DNA of 64,000 nt from Bacillota bacterium (GCA_023411215.1 JAEYOY010000076.1:14684-78683), one strand, 5' to 3'; positions 17,700 to 26,435 are shown, counted from the stretch's first letter. Numbers and translations: made by a program. The notes: generated by a model from the sequence alone, not told the origin.

Positions 17700-18731
17700 T
17701 TAATTCAAATTGCCATTACGAAGAAGCATGGCTTCTTCAAACCGTTCATGTGATGCGAGGAACAGATCCACCAGTCTCGGGTCAAAGGTTTTACCCTTCT
17801 CCTCTAAGATGATATCCACAGCCCGTTGATGGGTGTAGGCATCCTTATAGGAACGGATGGAGGTTAAGGCATCGTAAACATCCGCTATGGTCATAATTCT
17901 GGCATAGATCGGAATTTCCTCTCCTCTCAGACCATTTGGGTATCCACTTCCGTCCCAATGCTCATGATGGCAATAGGCAATATCTTTCGCCAGATAGAGC
18001 CATCTGGTGCCTCCGGTCTCGCGGATAATCTTCTCAAAAGCCTGACCTCCTAATGTAGTATGCGTCTTCATATATTCATATTCATGATAATCCAGTGGTG
18101 ATGCTTTACGAAGAATATCATCATTAATTCCTATCTTTCCGATGTCGTGCAAAGCCGCAGAACGAAGTAGATCACGCACATCCTCCTGTTTTAGGATTCC
18201 CTTATAATAACTGTCCGCCATGGCCTCTTCCAGCAGGATATGAAAATACTGAGTAGTATTTTTCAGATGTCCGCCCGTCGTCTCATCCCGACAATCCACC
18301 AGCTCTGAAAAGCTAAAGGCAATTGCGTCCTGATATTTCTCTACATAGTTTCGGTTATTGCGAAGAGTATGTAGCTCAAGCGCATTCTCTAGCTTGGTCC
18401 GAAGCATCGCCGCCGTAGCCGGTATAGCAATGAAGTCCAAGTCATCAAAGGATAAAATCTTCTCCTCAATCCAAGTGTTGCCCGCATCGCCTAAAAAAAT
18501 AACCGGTTTGCCGATCATTTCCGGGATATCCTTAATCTCTTGATATCGCTTGAAGCCTTCTGTATCGCCTTCTGATACCGTTAAAAGCACCAGATCCACC
18601 TTGTTGTTTATCAGATAATCCTTTAAATCAGTAACCGTCGGGAGGGGTGATACCCAATAATTCTCTTGTAATGTGAGTACTAATGTTTCATACATTGCTC
18701 TATCATAATCCGCTAATAGTATCCTTCTCAT
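17700..18731 (-). CDS. HD-GYP domain protein with degenerate receiver domain
   Basis: About 343 residues from the ATG at 18731 (gggag site). Residues 1-120 fold like a response-regulator receiver (RRILLADYD), but the phospho-accepting Asp strand reads DLVLLTVSEG with Thr where Asp is expected, and the Lys of the TKP switch is absent. The C-terminal half is an HD-GYP domain: ALHDIGKIGI, then HHEHWDGSGYPNGL. HD-GYP enzymes hydrolyse cyclic di-GMP. The receiver is probably non-phosphorylatable and may sense by another means. It is followed closely by dnaX, so it may share its transcript. Confidence 0.85.
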   Translation of the reverse strand: MRRILLADYDRAMYETLVLTLQENYWVSPLPTVTDLKDYLINNKVDLVLLTVSEGDTEGFKRYQEIKDIPEMIGKPVIFLGDAGNTWIEEKILSFDDLDFIAIPATAAMLRTKLENALELHTLRNNRNYVEKYQDAIAFSFSELVDCRDETTGGHLKNTTQYFHILLEEAMADSYYKGILKQEDVRDLLRSAALHDIGKIGINDDILRKASPLDYHEYEYMKTHTTLGGQAFEKIIRETGGTRWLYLAKDIAYCHHEHWDGSGYPNGLRGEEIPIYARIMTIADVYDALTSIRSYKDAYTHQRAVDIILEEKGKTFDPRLVDLFLASHERFEEAMLLRNGNLN

Positions 18732-18848
18732 AGACATTACTCCCAATCCCTAATCGTTCATCCGATGTGTATCTATCTAGTGATTATACCATTATACAAG
18801 GTATAAATCAATGGCGTACTCCCTTAGTTCGACGGTCCGGAGGGGTGA

Positions 18849-19042
18849 TGATCAGACTATAGTTAGTAATATGGCAAATGAGTTTGACAAATGTATCTGA
18901 AATTGGAGTCTTTGCATTCGTCGGTACTTAGGTTCTGTCCTTTAGAACCTTACGTACCGTTACGTAATGCAATGAAGCGAAAGCGTCTCCGATTTTTGAT
19001 ATATTTGGTGAACTCATTTTGACTTTGCCTAAAGTCTGATCA
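18849..19042. repeat. Palindromic element 1, core shared with 61815-62080
   Basis: About 194 bp with arms tgatcagact/agtctgatca at the ends, then aatgagtt/aactcatt, and a central hairpin (ggtacttaggttctg / agaaccttacgtacc). The right end covers the stop codon of the VanY-like gene (19040-19042). The central hairpin and a side arm (gaagcgaaagcg) match the element at 61815-62080. It may be a MITE-like element, a structured RNA or a compound terminator. Confidence 0.6.
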
Positions 19043-20032
19043 GTTACGCCCGGAGCCCTCCACAGGAAGCGCCTTCTGGAAATGCTGATAATCCTTTGTA
19101 TTCATCCAGTCGCCACCCCAGGTAAAGCCTCTCTTGATAAAGGCCTGATAACATACATCCTCCGAATGAATATAGTAAGGACATTCCAGGGAACGGTCTT
19201 CATACATTGCTCCCTCCACCGGAGTAACCACCCTCTCGCCGTCTACTTCATGAACATAGGGATTATAGAGAGGATTGATATCAATCGCCATTCCGTAGCT
19301 ATGTAAAGAAATCCGTTTGGTTCCCTCTATCACTCTATAATTAAATGCCGAGGAATTATTAGCTGCCATGGAGGTATTGTCATCGGCATCGTATTCATCT
19401 ACCAATACCATGCGTTCAATGGGATATTTTGCTTCATAAAGCTCAGCAAATATCAGGGTGACATCCTCGGCGATCGCCTTATTCACAATCAACTCACCTC
19501 TGTGAGATTGACCATCAAAGCCCCAATGGAGCACGCTGACATAACGCAGCTCCTCATAAGGTATATCACAGTTCTCACCATAGGATATTCCATTGATTCG
19601 GTCTTTCGTTGCTTGTGTAAGCTCCTCATAATAAAAGGAGTCCATACTATTCTGTTCGCCAGTCTCCATTGCTGCCTCCTGTTGCTCTACTATATGCTGG
19701 TCTTTACTATCTATAATAGGTTCCTCACCCTTCTTAGGTTCCTCGGATCTTTCGGATTTCTTAGATTCCTCCGTGATTTTCTCGCCAACAATCACCTTGA
19801 GTCCCTGACTATTCGTTGACAAGGAGCTGTCTGACTTGATGGTTGTATCTGAAACTCCGCCAGCGGCTTCCACCTTCTGCTCCGGCTCTTCCTCCATCGC
19901 AAGGATATCTACCGGGCTCTCATGCTTGAACAAGTCCTTATCTCTTCTCTCATGAAGATAGAAGATGAGTATAACCAGCAGAAGTAATATTACACATAAG
20001 AAGCCTCCGACCAGGATCCATTTCCTTTTCAT
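19040..20032 (-). CDS. VanY-like M15 D-Ala-D-Ala carboxypeptidase, membrane-anchored
   Basis: About 330 residues from the ATG at 20032. An N-terminal signal-anchor (WILVGGFLCVILLLLVILIF) is followed by a long acidic, Ser/Lys-rich linker and an M15 peptidase domain: SYGMAIDINPLYNPY (zinc His/Asp) and GFTWGGDWMNTKDYQHFQ (last histidine). An upstream TTG at 20125 would add 31 residues without family resemblance. It trims peptidoglycan stem peptides outside the cell. Glycopeptide-resistance genes such as vanHAX are not near it, so a housekeeping cell-wall role is likely. Confidence 0.85.
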   Translation of the reverse strand: MKRKWILVGGFLCVILLLLVILIFYLHERRDKDLFKHESPVDILAMEEEPEQKVEAAGGVSDTTIKSDSSLSTNSQGLKVIVGEKITEESKKSERSEEPKKGEEPIIDSKDQHIVEQQEAAMETGEQNSMDSFYYEELTQATKDRINGISYGENCDIPYEELRYVSVLHWGFDGQSHRGELIVNKAIAEDVTLIFAELYEAKYPIERMVLVDEYDADDNTSMAANNSSAFNYRVIEGTKRISLHSYGMAIDINPLYNPYVHEVDGERVVTPVEGAMYEDRSLECPYYIHSEDVCYQAFIKRGFTWGGDWMNTKDYQHFQKALPVEGSGRN

Positions 20033-20131
20033 CCTAATAACCAAGCCTTTCTCATAACCTGCAAGCTTTGTGCTGTAGGCTACTGTACAATTACCGAAAG
20101 TAATACCAAGCAGGGTCTCCTGCAAATAAAA

Positions 20132-20401
20132 CTAATCCTCTTCAATAACATGTATCTCCAAATAATCAAAATCAATCTGGTCTATGAAGTTGTCCTTGGT
20201 GAATCTTGCTTTATCATGCTTCTTAAAGTCCGCTATCGTGGGCTTTAACCAAATTGGCTTGGATAAGTCATAAGCCTGACATATCTCATCGATGGCAGCA
20301 AACACCTTCTGTGTCCTGCGAAGAGACGGGTCATCGTTACGAACCTCCATATCTTTAATCATTCTATTTTCAGCAAAAATCTTGGCCCATAAACGAAACA
20401 T
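20132..20401 (-). CDS. Hypothetical protein, about 89 residues
   Basis: A small acidic-to-neutral protein (from ATG 20401, aggtg site) with no motif I recognise; a longer start at 20422 is possible. It is hydrophilic, with KARFTKDNFIDQIDFDYLEIHVIEED at the C-terminus and no membrane span. It lies directly upstream of the VanY-like gene with a gap of about 100 bp, so it may share its promoter. It is likely a small conserved protein of the family-specific kind. Confidence 0.6.
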   Translation of the reverse strand: MFRLWAKIFAENRMIKDMEVRNDDPSLRRTQKVFAAIDEICQAYDLSKPIWLKPTIADFKKHDKARFTKDNFIDQIDFDYLEIHVIEED

Positions 20402-20460
20402 CTTACACCTAGCCTTTCTCAAAAAACTGTTTCAAACCGTTGCCATTTTGTTTCTATCAG

Positions 20461-20829
20461 TATATAATTAGCGTAGTGAGCATAAACAAGCTTGCTTGTA
20501 TTATGCGATCGGAGCAAGAGATCATGAATATGTTCTTTATTCATGATATATAATTAGCGTAGTGAGCATACTGCAAGCTTGCTTGCGAGTATGCGATCGT
20601 AGCTAGCGATCATGAACATGCTTTATATTCATGATATATAATTAGCGTAGTGAACATACTGCAAGCTTGCTTGCGAGTATGTGATCGGAGCTGGAGATCA
20701 TGAACATACTTTATGTTCATGATATATAATTAGCGTAGTGAGCATACTGCGAGAAGATCACTCGCATAGCAAGTTTACTTGTAATATGCGATCGGAGCTA
20801 GTGATCATGAATACGCTCTATATTCATGA
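20461..20829. repeat. Tandem array of four 86-107 bp units with internal palindromes
   Basis: Units run 20461-20546 (86 bp), 20547-20634 (88), 20635-20722 (88) and 20723-20829 (107). Each begins tatataattagcgtagtg, carries an arm pair such as gcatact...agtatgc around aagcttgcttgc, then a gatc...gatcatga block, and ends ttcatga before the next tatata. Unit 4 has an extra 19 bp. The array lies between the divergent small gene and niaR. It has no coding potential. Confidence 0.85.
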
Positions 20830-20922
20830 TATATAATATTTTCAGAATGAACAATCTTTATTATATATGAAGATGAAGGAAATGCAAAGTCATTTCATCA
20901 GTTTTTAAGGAAGGAGCTTAAG

Positions 20923-21438
20923 GTGGAAGGAACAAAACGCAGAGAACAACTTGTTAGGATATTGAATGAACAGGTGGAGCCCATATCCGGTGCTGAGCTG
21001 TCCCGACTGCTTGGTGTAAGCCGGCAGGTAATCGTGCAGGATATCACTCTGCTCCGAGCTACCGGCCTTAATATTTTGTCTACCACAAAGGGCTACCTGA
21101 TCTATCAGTCGGAGGAACCAAAAGCCAAACGCATCTTCCGGGTACGCCACACCACGGAGCAGATTGAGGATGAGCTATGTACCTATGTTGACAATGGCGG
21201 GAAGATACTCGATGTCGTTGTTAATCATGAAATCTATGGGGATATCGCAACCGCCCTCATCATTCGCAACCGTCAGGATGTCTACGACTTTGTGACAAAG
21301 GTTAATGAGAAGAAGATTAAACCCTTGAAGGATCTGACCGATGGCATCCATCAGCATACGGTGGTGGCTGACTCTGAGGAGACTCTGGATCGGATTGAGA
21401 AGGCATTGTTAGCAAAAGGATATCTAGTCAGACCATAG
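20923..21438 (+). CDS. niaR: NiaR-type transcription repressor (HTH + 3H domain)
   Basis: 171 residues from a GTG at 20923, with aaggaaggag upstream. Residues 1-60 are a DeoR/HTH_11-like winged helix (ELSRLLGVSRQVIVQDITLL). The rest is a 3H domain whose three histidines are visible at VVNHEIYG and GIHQHTVV. NiaR represses NAD-synthesis and niacin-transport genes and responds to niacin in Firmicutes. No nad genes are in this window. The 88-bp tandem repeat lies immediately upstream. Confidence 0.85.
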   Translation: MEGTKRREQLVRILNEQVEPISGAELSRLLGVSRQVIVQDITLLRATGLNILSTTKGYLIYQSEEPKAKRIFRVRHTTEQIEDELCTYVDNGGKILDVVVNHEIYGDIATALIIRNRQDVYDFVTKVNEKKIKPLKDLTDGIHQHTVVADSEETLDRIEKALLAKGYLVRP

Positions 21439-21501
21439 CTTGTTCGGTCTATTGATTGGTAAGATAGTTAAGAGATAAATAAAACATTGCATATATATCT
21501 A

Positions 21502-21550
21502 AATAAGCCATTGCTCTATCGACTGTATATCGCTAGAGCAATGGCTTATT
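21502..21550 (+). terminator. Terminator of niaR
   Basis: A perfect 17-bp stem, aataagccattgctcta / tagagcaatggcttatt, lies about 65 nt past the niaR stop. Confidence 0.75.
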
Positions 21551-21661
21551 GCCTTGTTAAGAGTACTCTAGTAACAGCTATTATAACGTCCTCTGTTACT
21601 ATTTCATCTCTAATCCTGTTTCAACCGAACACATCGATTACGTCCATGCTGGATACATAAT

Positions 21662-21690
21662 AAAGGAACAGCGGTTAACACTGTTCCTTT
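21662..21690 (-). terminator. Terminator of the SpoIIQ-like gene
   Basis: aaaggaacag/ctgttccttt hairpin about 20 nt past the stop codon on the minus strand. Confidence 0.65.
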
Positions 21691-21708
21691 ATCACCGCTC
21701 CTACCGTA

Positions 21709-22602
21709 TTAACGAAGGAGTAACATGGGATTTATCGTCTTGTCGCCTTCCTTTACCATGAAATAAAGGTTACTGCCTTCTACGGAGTAATACTTGGTAG
21801 GTTGGCTAACGGTTGCAATCACTTCACCCGCATTTACCAGGTCACCAACTTCAAGAGACATATCATCTGCTAACTGTCCATAGACTACACTATAGCCGTC
21901 ACCGATATCCATGGTAACCGTGATACCGGTCTCTTCATTATCCATTTCAACACTTGTGACAACTCCTGTAGCTGCAGCCTTCACTTCAGTACCAACCTCT
22001 GCATCGATGATGATGGCAGGATTGCATTTGTATTGCATAAGAGTTGCATAATAGATGGTATGGTCCATGCTATAATTCATGATAACATTACCCATGACAG
22101 GCCACATTAAGGTGTCTTCTGTACTAAAGGTAAGGTTCTCTGCCGTCTCGGCAGTCTCATTCTGAGCAGAGGTGGTGCCAGTCTCTAAGGTATCATCTGT
22201 TGTAGCCGTGTCCGTTGCATTCTCGCCCTGCGCTACATCGTCTTCCTCATAGCCTTCCATCTCAATCATGTCCTCAGCACTAGCAACATCCTGGTTAGTA
22301 CCATTATCCGCAGAAGTATTTGCGGAGTTATCATTAGCAGCAACATCGGTTGAAGCATCGCCTTCACTATTGACAATCCCTTCCGATATCGGGTTATTCT
22401 CAGCCAACTCATAATCCCCATCCTCGGCTGCTATGTTATCATCAACTTCATTGATATCCACGTACTCGTTATCCTGCTTCTCTTGCTTCGTGGATAACTG
22501 GGATCCAATAATCGCTACGGCAGCGATCGCTACCACACCGACAAATAATAACATGTAATAACCTTTTCCTTTTAAAAACTCGGTAAATTTGTTCTTTTTC
22601 AC
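21709..22602 (-). CDS. SpoIIQ-like M23 peptidase-fold protein without catalytic histidines
   Basis: About 297 residues. The start is a GTG at 22602 with aggtg six bases before it. One membrane span is N-terminal (MLLFVGVVAIAAVAII). A long Asp/Glu/Asn/Thr-rich linker follows, then a LytM/M23 fold from about residue 190 (GTEVKAAATGVVTSVE, VVYGQLADDMSLEVGDLV, NLYFMVKEG). In active M23 enzymes the zinc ligands are H-x(3)-D and H-x-H. Here the first site reads KCNPAIIID and the second YGQL, so the ligands are missing. The sporulation protein SpoIIQ has this layout, and inactive forms act as scaffolds. The assignment to SpoIIQ is an inference. Confidence 0.7.
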   Translation of the reverse strand: MKKNKFTEFLKGKGYYMLLFVGVVAIAAVAIIGSQLSTKQEKQDNEYVDINEVDDNIAAEDGDYELAENNPISEGIVNSEGDASTDVAANDNSANTSADNGTNQDVASAEDMIEMEGYEEDDVAQGENATDTATTDDTLETGTTSAQNETAETAENLTFSTEDTLMWPVMGNVIMNYSMDHTIYYATLMQYKCNPAIIIDAEVGTEVKAAATGVVTSVEMDNEETGITVTMDIGDGYSVVYGQLADDMSLEVGDLVNAGEVIATVSQPTKYYSVEGSNLYFMVKEGDKTINPMLLLR

Positions 22603-22888
22603 TATTATCACCTCAAAATATAGTCTTCTCCGATAATATTTTAATTATACGTATCACTTTAACCTGCTCGAATTATTTTACAGCCAAATATATACAAATT
22701 GTGCCCAAGATGATTATCTACCTATGAAAATTACGGTATGAACGTAATCATGAATAGCCAATGGAATTCCCGCTTATACGCTACTTTAGCGATACTGATC
22801 ATCCCACGCATAACCCCTTGGTTGTACATTGCTACAATTTAATTATTTCCGATTTTAGATTTTTTAATCTTATTTTATATTATGGATA

Positions 22889-22916
22889 TTGACTTTTTTC
22901 AGTTACTGATTAAAAT
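22889..22916 (+). promoter_or_regulatory. Promoter of tRNA-Gly
   Basis: TTGACT (22889-22894), 16-bp spacer, TAAAAT (22911-22916), eight bases before the tRNA. Confidence 0.65.
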
Positions 22917-22924
22917 AGAACTAT

Positions 22925-22995
22925 GCGGATATAGTTCATTGGTAGAATGCGAGCTTCCCAAGCTTGAGAGGCGGGTCCGATTCCCGTTATCCGCT
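22925..22995 (+). tRNA. tRNA-Gly, anticodon CCC
   Basis: 71 nt that fold as a standard cloverleaf: acceptor gcggata/tatccgc, D arm with gttc...ggtagaa, anticodon stem cgagc/gcttg around ttcccaa (anticodon CCC), T arm gcggg/cccgt with tccgatt. The 3' CCA is not encoded. It reads GGG glycine codons. Confidence 0.9.
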
Positions 22996-23134
22996 TAATT
23001 GATAAGGAAGTATAATCCTAGGTTTTCTAGGGCTATACTTCCTTTTGATTTTGTGATACATATAAATGCGTCGTAAAGAATCAAAATGCGAATTCACTGG
23101 AGAGTAACTATTATTCTTCCTGCGTGATCCCATG
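22976..23134. repeat. tRNA-Gly 3' end plus downstream repeat, copy 1 (source locus)
   Basis: The 19-nt tRNA 3' end, its terminator hairpin, and the sequence agaatcaaaatgcgaa...ttattcttcctgcgtgat recur at 38649-38804 and, in worn form, at 30034-30100. Here it follows a complete tRNA gene, so this is the likely original. Confidence 0.6.
23004..23049 (+). terminator. tRNA-Gly terminator
   Basis: aaggaagtata/tatacttcctt stem with inner cctag/ctagg, followed by tttgatttt. Confidence 0.75.
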
Positions 23135-23183
23135 TTTTTGAAAGAACACTTGATTAATGAATTAAAGGCGTTAAATGAAAAAC

Positions 23184-25127
23184 TTAACTCATGCTTAACC
23201 ACACTTCCATGGCTTCTTCAAGTTCTTTACTTAATTCTTCTTTCCTACTAAACAACCTGCTCAGCTCTTCATAATTTGTTCCAGCTGCTTCCATTGATAC
23301 CTCAATTTCTTTCAGCCTATGTTCAATATCTCTGATTCTACTCTCTACTTCTGCCACATTAACTTCTTTTCTCTCCCCTTTATGAGGTACTTGCTTCCTA
23401 TCGTTTTTAGACTTATCACGTTGTTGTTCAGACTTAACCGGTAATATCATTCCAACCTGCTGACTTTGTTTATCCTTGATACTCTTGTAATAGTCATAAT
23501 TGCCAAGATAGCTATGAAACGTCCCCTCTTCTATCACAATTACTCTATCACTGATTTTATTGATAAAATATCGATCATGGGAGATGAAAAAGATGGTACC
23601 GTGAAAGCCGGCCAACGCCTCCTCCATAGTTTCGATTGAGTTTGTATCAAGGTGGTTCGTCGGCTCATCCAGTATCAACAAATTAATATCGCCAAATAAT
23701 AGCTTGCTTAACTTTAGACGTAATCTCTCTCCTCCCGATAAAAGCTTAATTTTTTTATATACATTGCCACCATAAAACATGAATTTGGCAAGATACTCCC
23801 TGGCCTTTCCCTCAAGTATAAATAGATCCTCTCGGAAATAATCAAGAACGGTAAGTTCTTCATTGGGAAATGTGACCGTTTGAGGAAGATATGCCGCTAA
23901 AACGCCTGCACCCAAATGAAGTGTACCGGAATCCGGCTGCTCCTCTCCCAGCAACATCTTTAGAAAGGTAGTCTTGCCACATCCATTAGGTCCGATCAAT
24001 GCCACTCTCTCCCCGTAATGAACTACCATTTCAGCATTATGGAAAAGGGTCTTCTTGTCAAAGTGTTTCGATAAATTGCTTGTCTTTATCGTTATCTTAC
24101 CGGATCTCTCAGCCTGTTGAAAAGTTAGCTTCATATTCTGCTTCATGGATGGCTTATCAACCTTCTCCATCTTATTCAGTTTATTCTGAATACTTGCTGC
24201 TCTTTTAAAGAATTTATTATTATCGGCCTTCATTGCCCAGTCTCTTAATTGCTTGACTGATTGCTCCATTGCATCAATCTTCTTATTCTGTTCCTTATAG
24301 TTCTCATATTGTATCCTGAGCTTCTCATCCTTTTGAATAATATAATCAGAATAGTTTCCTATATAAGTATCACTTACCTTATCTTCTATTTCAATTATTT
24401 TGGTTACAACATGATCCAGAAAATATCTGTCATGCGATACCACTATAACAATCCCTTTGTAACTCTTAAGATATTCCTCCAGCCATTCCACTGACTCCAT
24501 ATCCAGATTGTTTGTAGGTTCATCCAGTAACAATATCTCAGGCATGTCAATTAGGAGCTTACCCAGTGTAACCGTGGTTTTCTCGCCGCCGCTTAATAAA
24601 TTGAATTCCTGCAATAAAAATTGCTCATCAAAATGCAGTCCCTTGCAGACTCTGTTTAACTTTTCCTCAACCTGATATCCTTCCATTAATTCAAATGCTT
24701 GGATCATCTCCCCATATCTCTTCAAGGTTCGTTCTAAATCACCCCCCTCTAAATGCTGCATACGTTCCTCAAGCTCATGAATATCCTTTTCAAGTCGATA
24801 CACTTCGCTAAATGCTGATTTTAATACATCAAGCACACTTGTTCCAAAGGGGAATTGTGGTATCTGATCAAGATAGGCGCAGACCGCACCCTTTGGAGTG
24901 TTTACCCATCCTTCATCATATCCCGGGGGAATCGGTGCATAAGGATAACCTGCACAATGGTTTAGGTGGAGAATTCCTGCTATTAATTTGAGAATGGTAG
25001 TTTTTCCACTACCGTTTTCTCCTACAACGCCTACCCTTTCCCCCTCCGTTACCATAAATGATATGTTCTTAAGAATTAGGGATGTATCTAAATATTTTTT
25101 TACCCCATCCAGTGATATTTCTAACAT
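23184..25127 (-). CDS. ABC-F ATPase (ribosome-acting)
   Basis: About 647 residues from the ATG at 25127 (aggagaaggag site). Two ATPase domains: GENGSGKTT, LSGGEKT, LLLDEPTNNLD and then GPNGCGKTT, LSGGERLR, LILDEPTNHLD. They are joined by a charged helical linker (about 250-330), and the C-terminus is a coiled coil (VESRIRDIEHRLKEIE). There are no membrane spans, as expected for ABC-F proteins that bind the ribosomal E site. Some confer antibiotic resistance and others are translation factors of the Uup/EttA kind. The long leader (over 300 nt) leaves room for attenuation. Confidence 0.9.
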   Translation of the reverse strand: MLEISLDGVKKYLDTSLILKNISFMVTEGERVGVVGENGSGKTTILKLIAGILHLNHCAGYPYAPIPPGYDEGWVNTPKGAVCAYLDQIPQFPFGTSVLDVLKSAFSEVYRLEKDIHELEERMQHLEGGDLERTLKRYGEMIQAFELMEGYQVEEKLNRVCKGLHFDEQFLLQEFNLLSGGEKTTVTLGKLLIDMPEILLLDEPTNNLDMESVEWLEEYLKSYKGIVIVVSHDRYFLDHVVTKIIEIEDKVSDTYIGNYSDYIIQKDEKLRIQYENYKEQNKKIDAMEQSVKQLRDWAMKADNNKFFKRAASIQNKLNKMEKVDKPSMKQNMKLTFQQAERSGKITIKTSNLSKHFDKKTLFHNAEMVVHYGERVALIGPNGCGKTTFLKMLLGEEQPDSGTLHLGAGVLAAYLPQTVTFPNEELTVLDYFREDLFILEGKAREYLAKFMFYGGNVYKKIKLLSGGERLRLKLSKLLFGDINLLILDEPTNHLDTNSIETMEEALAGFHGTIFFISHDRYFINKISDRVIVIEEGTFHSYLGNYDYYKSIKDKQSQQVGMILPVKSEQQRDKSKNDRKQVPHKGERKEVNVAEVESRIRDIEHRLKEIEVSMEAAGTNYEELSRLFSRKEELSKELEEAMEVWLSMS

Positions 25128-25151
25128 ATTGCTCCTTCTCCTATTACACAT

Positions 25152-25392
25152 AATCTCATCGGCATTACCTAACAGAAGCTACCTACACCAGTAATACGCA
25201 ATGACGCCCGAATAGGAAGCATAACCCAATTCTACACTGCCTTGACTTAGCTTTTATCCTGCCTCTTTCCTATTACAGTAACATATCTTGAAGAGATTAC
25301 CCACCTCAAACTTAATTATAAACATATATAAGCTATCTACCGTAAAGTCTAGCGGGCTACCATTGGGCCAATGTCATTTAGTTAAGGTTTTA
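25152..25392. other. Leader region upstream of the ABC-F gene
   Basis: About 240 nt without a convincing gene. With the hairpin at 25393-25440, this is a candidate leader for the ABC-F gene. No short leader peptide is obvious to me. Confidence 0.3.
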
Positions 25393-25440
25393 AGAAAATG
25401 CGCCCGTCCGCTTTACATAAAGCGGACGGGCGCATTTTCT
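25393..25440 (-). terminator. Perfect 21-bp GC-rich hairpin (terminator or attenuator)
   Basis: A 21-bp perfect stem with a 6-nt loop (tacata); the core gcgcccgtccgc is far more GC-rich than its surroundings. On the minus strand it lies about 55 nt past the stop of the reductase gene (25494) and about 270 nt before the ABC-F start. Confidence 0.75.
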
Positions 25441-25493
25441 TATGTAATTCGATAAATTGGAGATTATGGTTTGATACAATATCATGAAAGGCA

Positions 25494-26282
25494 TTATATC
25501 AGTAAATTGTAATCTTCTGCGCACTTTTTTAGTCCATATTCGACACTGGTAAACTCCACTCCATGTTTTTTTGCCTTTTCACAATTCATCCATAAATTAT
25601 GACTTGAAGGAGCATCCTCAACCTTTATATCTTTACCGATTATTGCTAAAAAATCTTTGGTTATTTCATACATAGACTTTGTCGTTTCACTTCCGAAGTT
25701 ATACACACCTCCTGGAAGATGAATTACTTTTTCTACATTCTCAGCGACTTCTTTTACATAAGTTATACCTCTGTATTGGCGCGAACTAAAACAGACCGCT
25801 TCTTTTGCGTTTATGATATTCATAAAATAGTTCGTTCTTTTTAAATAGTAATCATACATCCACTCTGCACGTAGCATAACCGCATCTGGGGCAATATCCA
25901 GCACACGTTGTTCCATTTCCAGTTTATGTTTAGCATATATATTATTTGGCTTTGCCATATCTTCTGAATAAGGGCCTTCTTCATCAACCCCACTGTAAAC
26001 TTGGTCTGAGCTAAAGCATATAAGTTTTGCGTTTTTTGCTGTTCTTGCCAGATATAAAGGAATCTGTACATTAGCAATGTACGAAGCCTCTGGATTTGCC
26101 TGACATACTCCAATATCAGAAATAGCAGCAGTATGAATAATTGTATCAACGCCACTTTCTTCTACGATACGCTTTATTTCATATTCAGATACTCCTCTAA
26201 GTGACGGACAAGCAACAGCATCTTTACACATCTGCATAATCTTGTACCCAACAAATCCATTTGCACCTGTAACAAGTATCAT
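25494..26282 (-). CDS. NAD(P)-dependent sugar-nucleotide reductase/epimerase (RmlD-like)
   Basis: 262 residues, extended SDR fold. The nucleotide-binding motif is GANGFVGYKIMQ at residues 7-18, and IIHTAAISDIG, FSSDQVYSG and the catalytic YAKHK follow, as in dTDP-4-dehydrorhamnose reductase relatives. The protein is short of the longer epimerases. Its sugar is unknown; no other rml genes are here. Promoter and terminator (25393-25440) suggest single-gene transcription. Confidence 0.85.
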   Translation of the reverse strand: MILVTGANGFVGYKIMQMCKDAVACPSLRGVSEYEIKRIVEESGVDTIIHTAAISDIGVCQANPEASYIANVQIPLYLARTAKNAKLICFSSDQVYSGVDEEGPYSEDMAKPNNIYAKHKLEMEQRVLDIAPDAVMLRAEWMYDYYLKRTNYFMNIINAKEAVCFSSRQYRGITYVKEVAENVEKVIHLPGGVYNFGSETTKSMYEITKDFLAIIGKDIKVEDAPSSHNLWMNCEKAKKHGVEFTSVEYGLKKCAEDYNLLI

Positions 26283-26435
26283 TTTCTGTTACCTCCTTTA
26301 TCAACTACTAACTTAAAACGGACTCTCGGATGAATTTATTTTTTATTTTCTACAGTATACAGTTACCTTACGCTTACGTCAACAAACTATCACTCTATAC
26401 CGTTTATTTACTAGTCGGTGTAATGCCTGATTTAT

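Noticed and set aside
19040..20032. Vancomycin-resistance operon
   Set aside because: A VanY-like domain alone, without vanH, vanA, vanX or vanRS nearby, points to ordinary cell-wall trimming.
20461..20829. CRISPR array
   Set aside because: The repeats are contiguous 86-107 bp units with no distinct spacers, and no cas genes are near.
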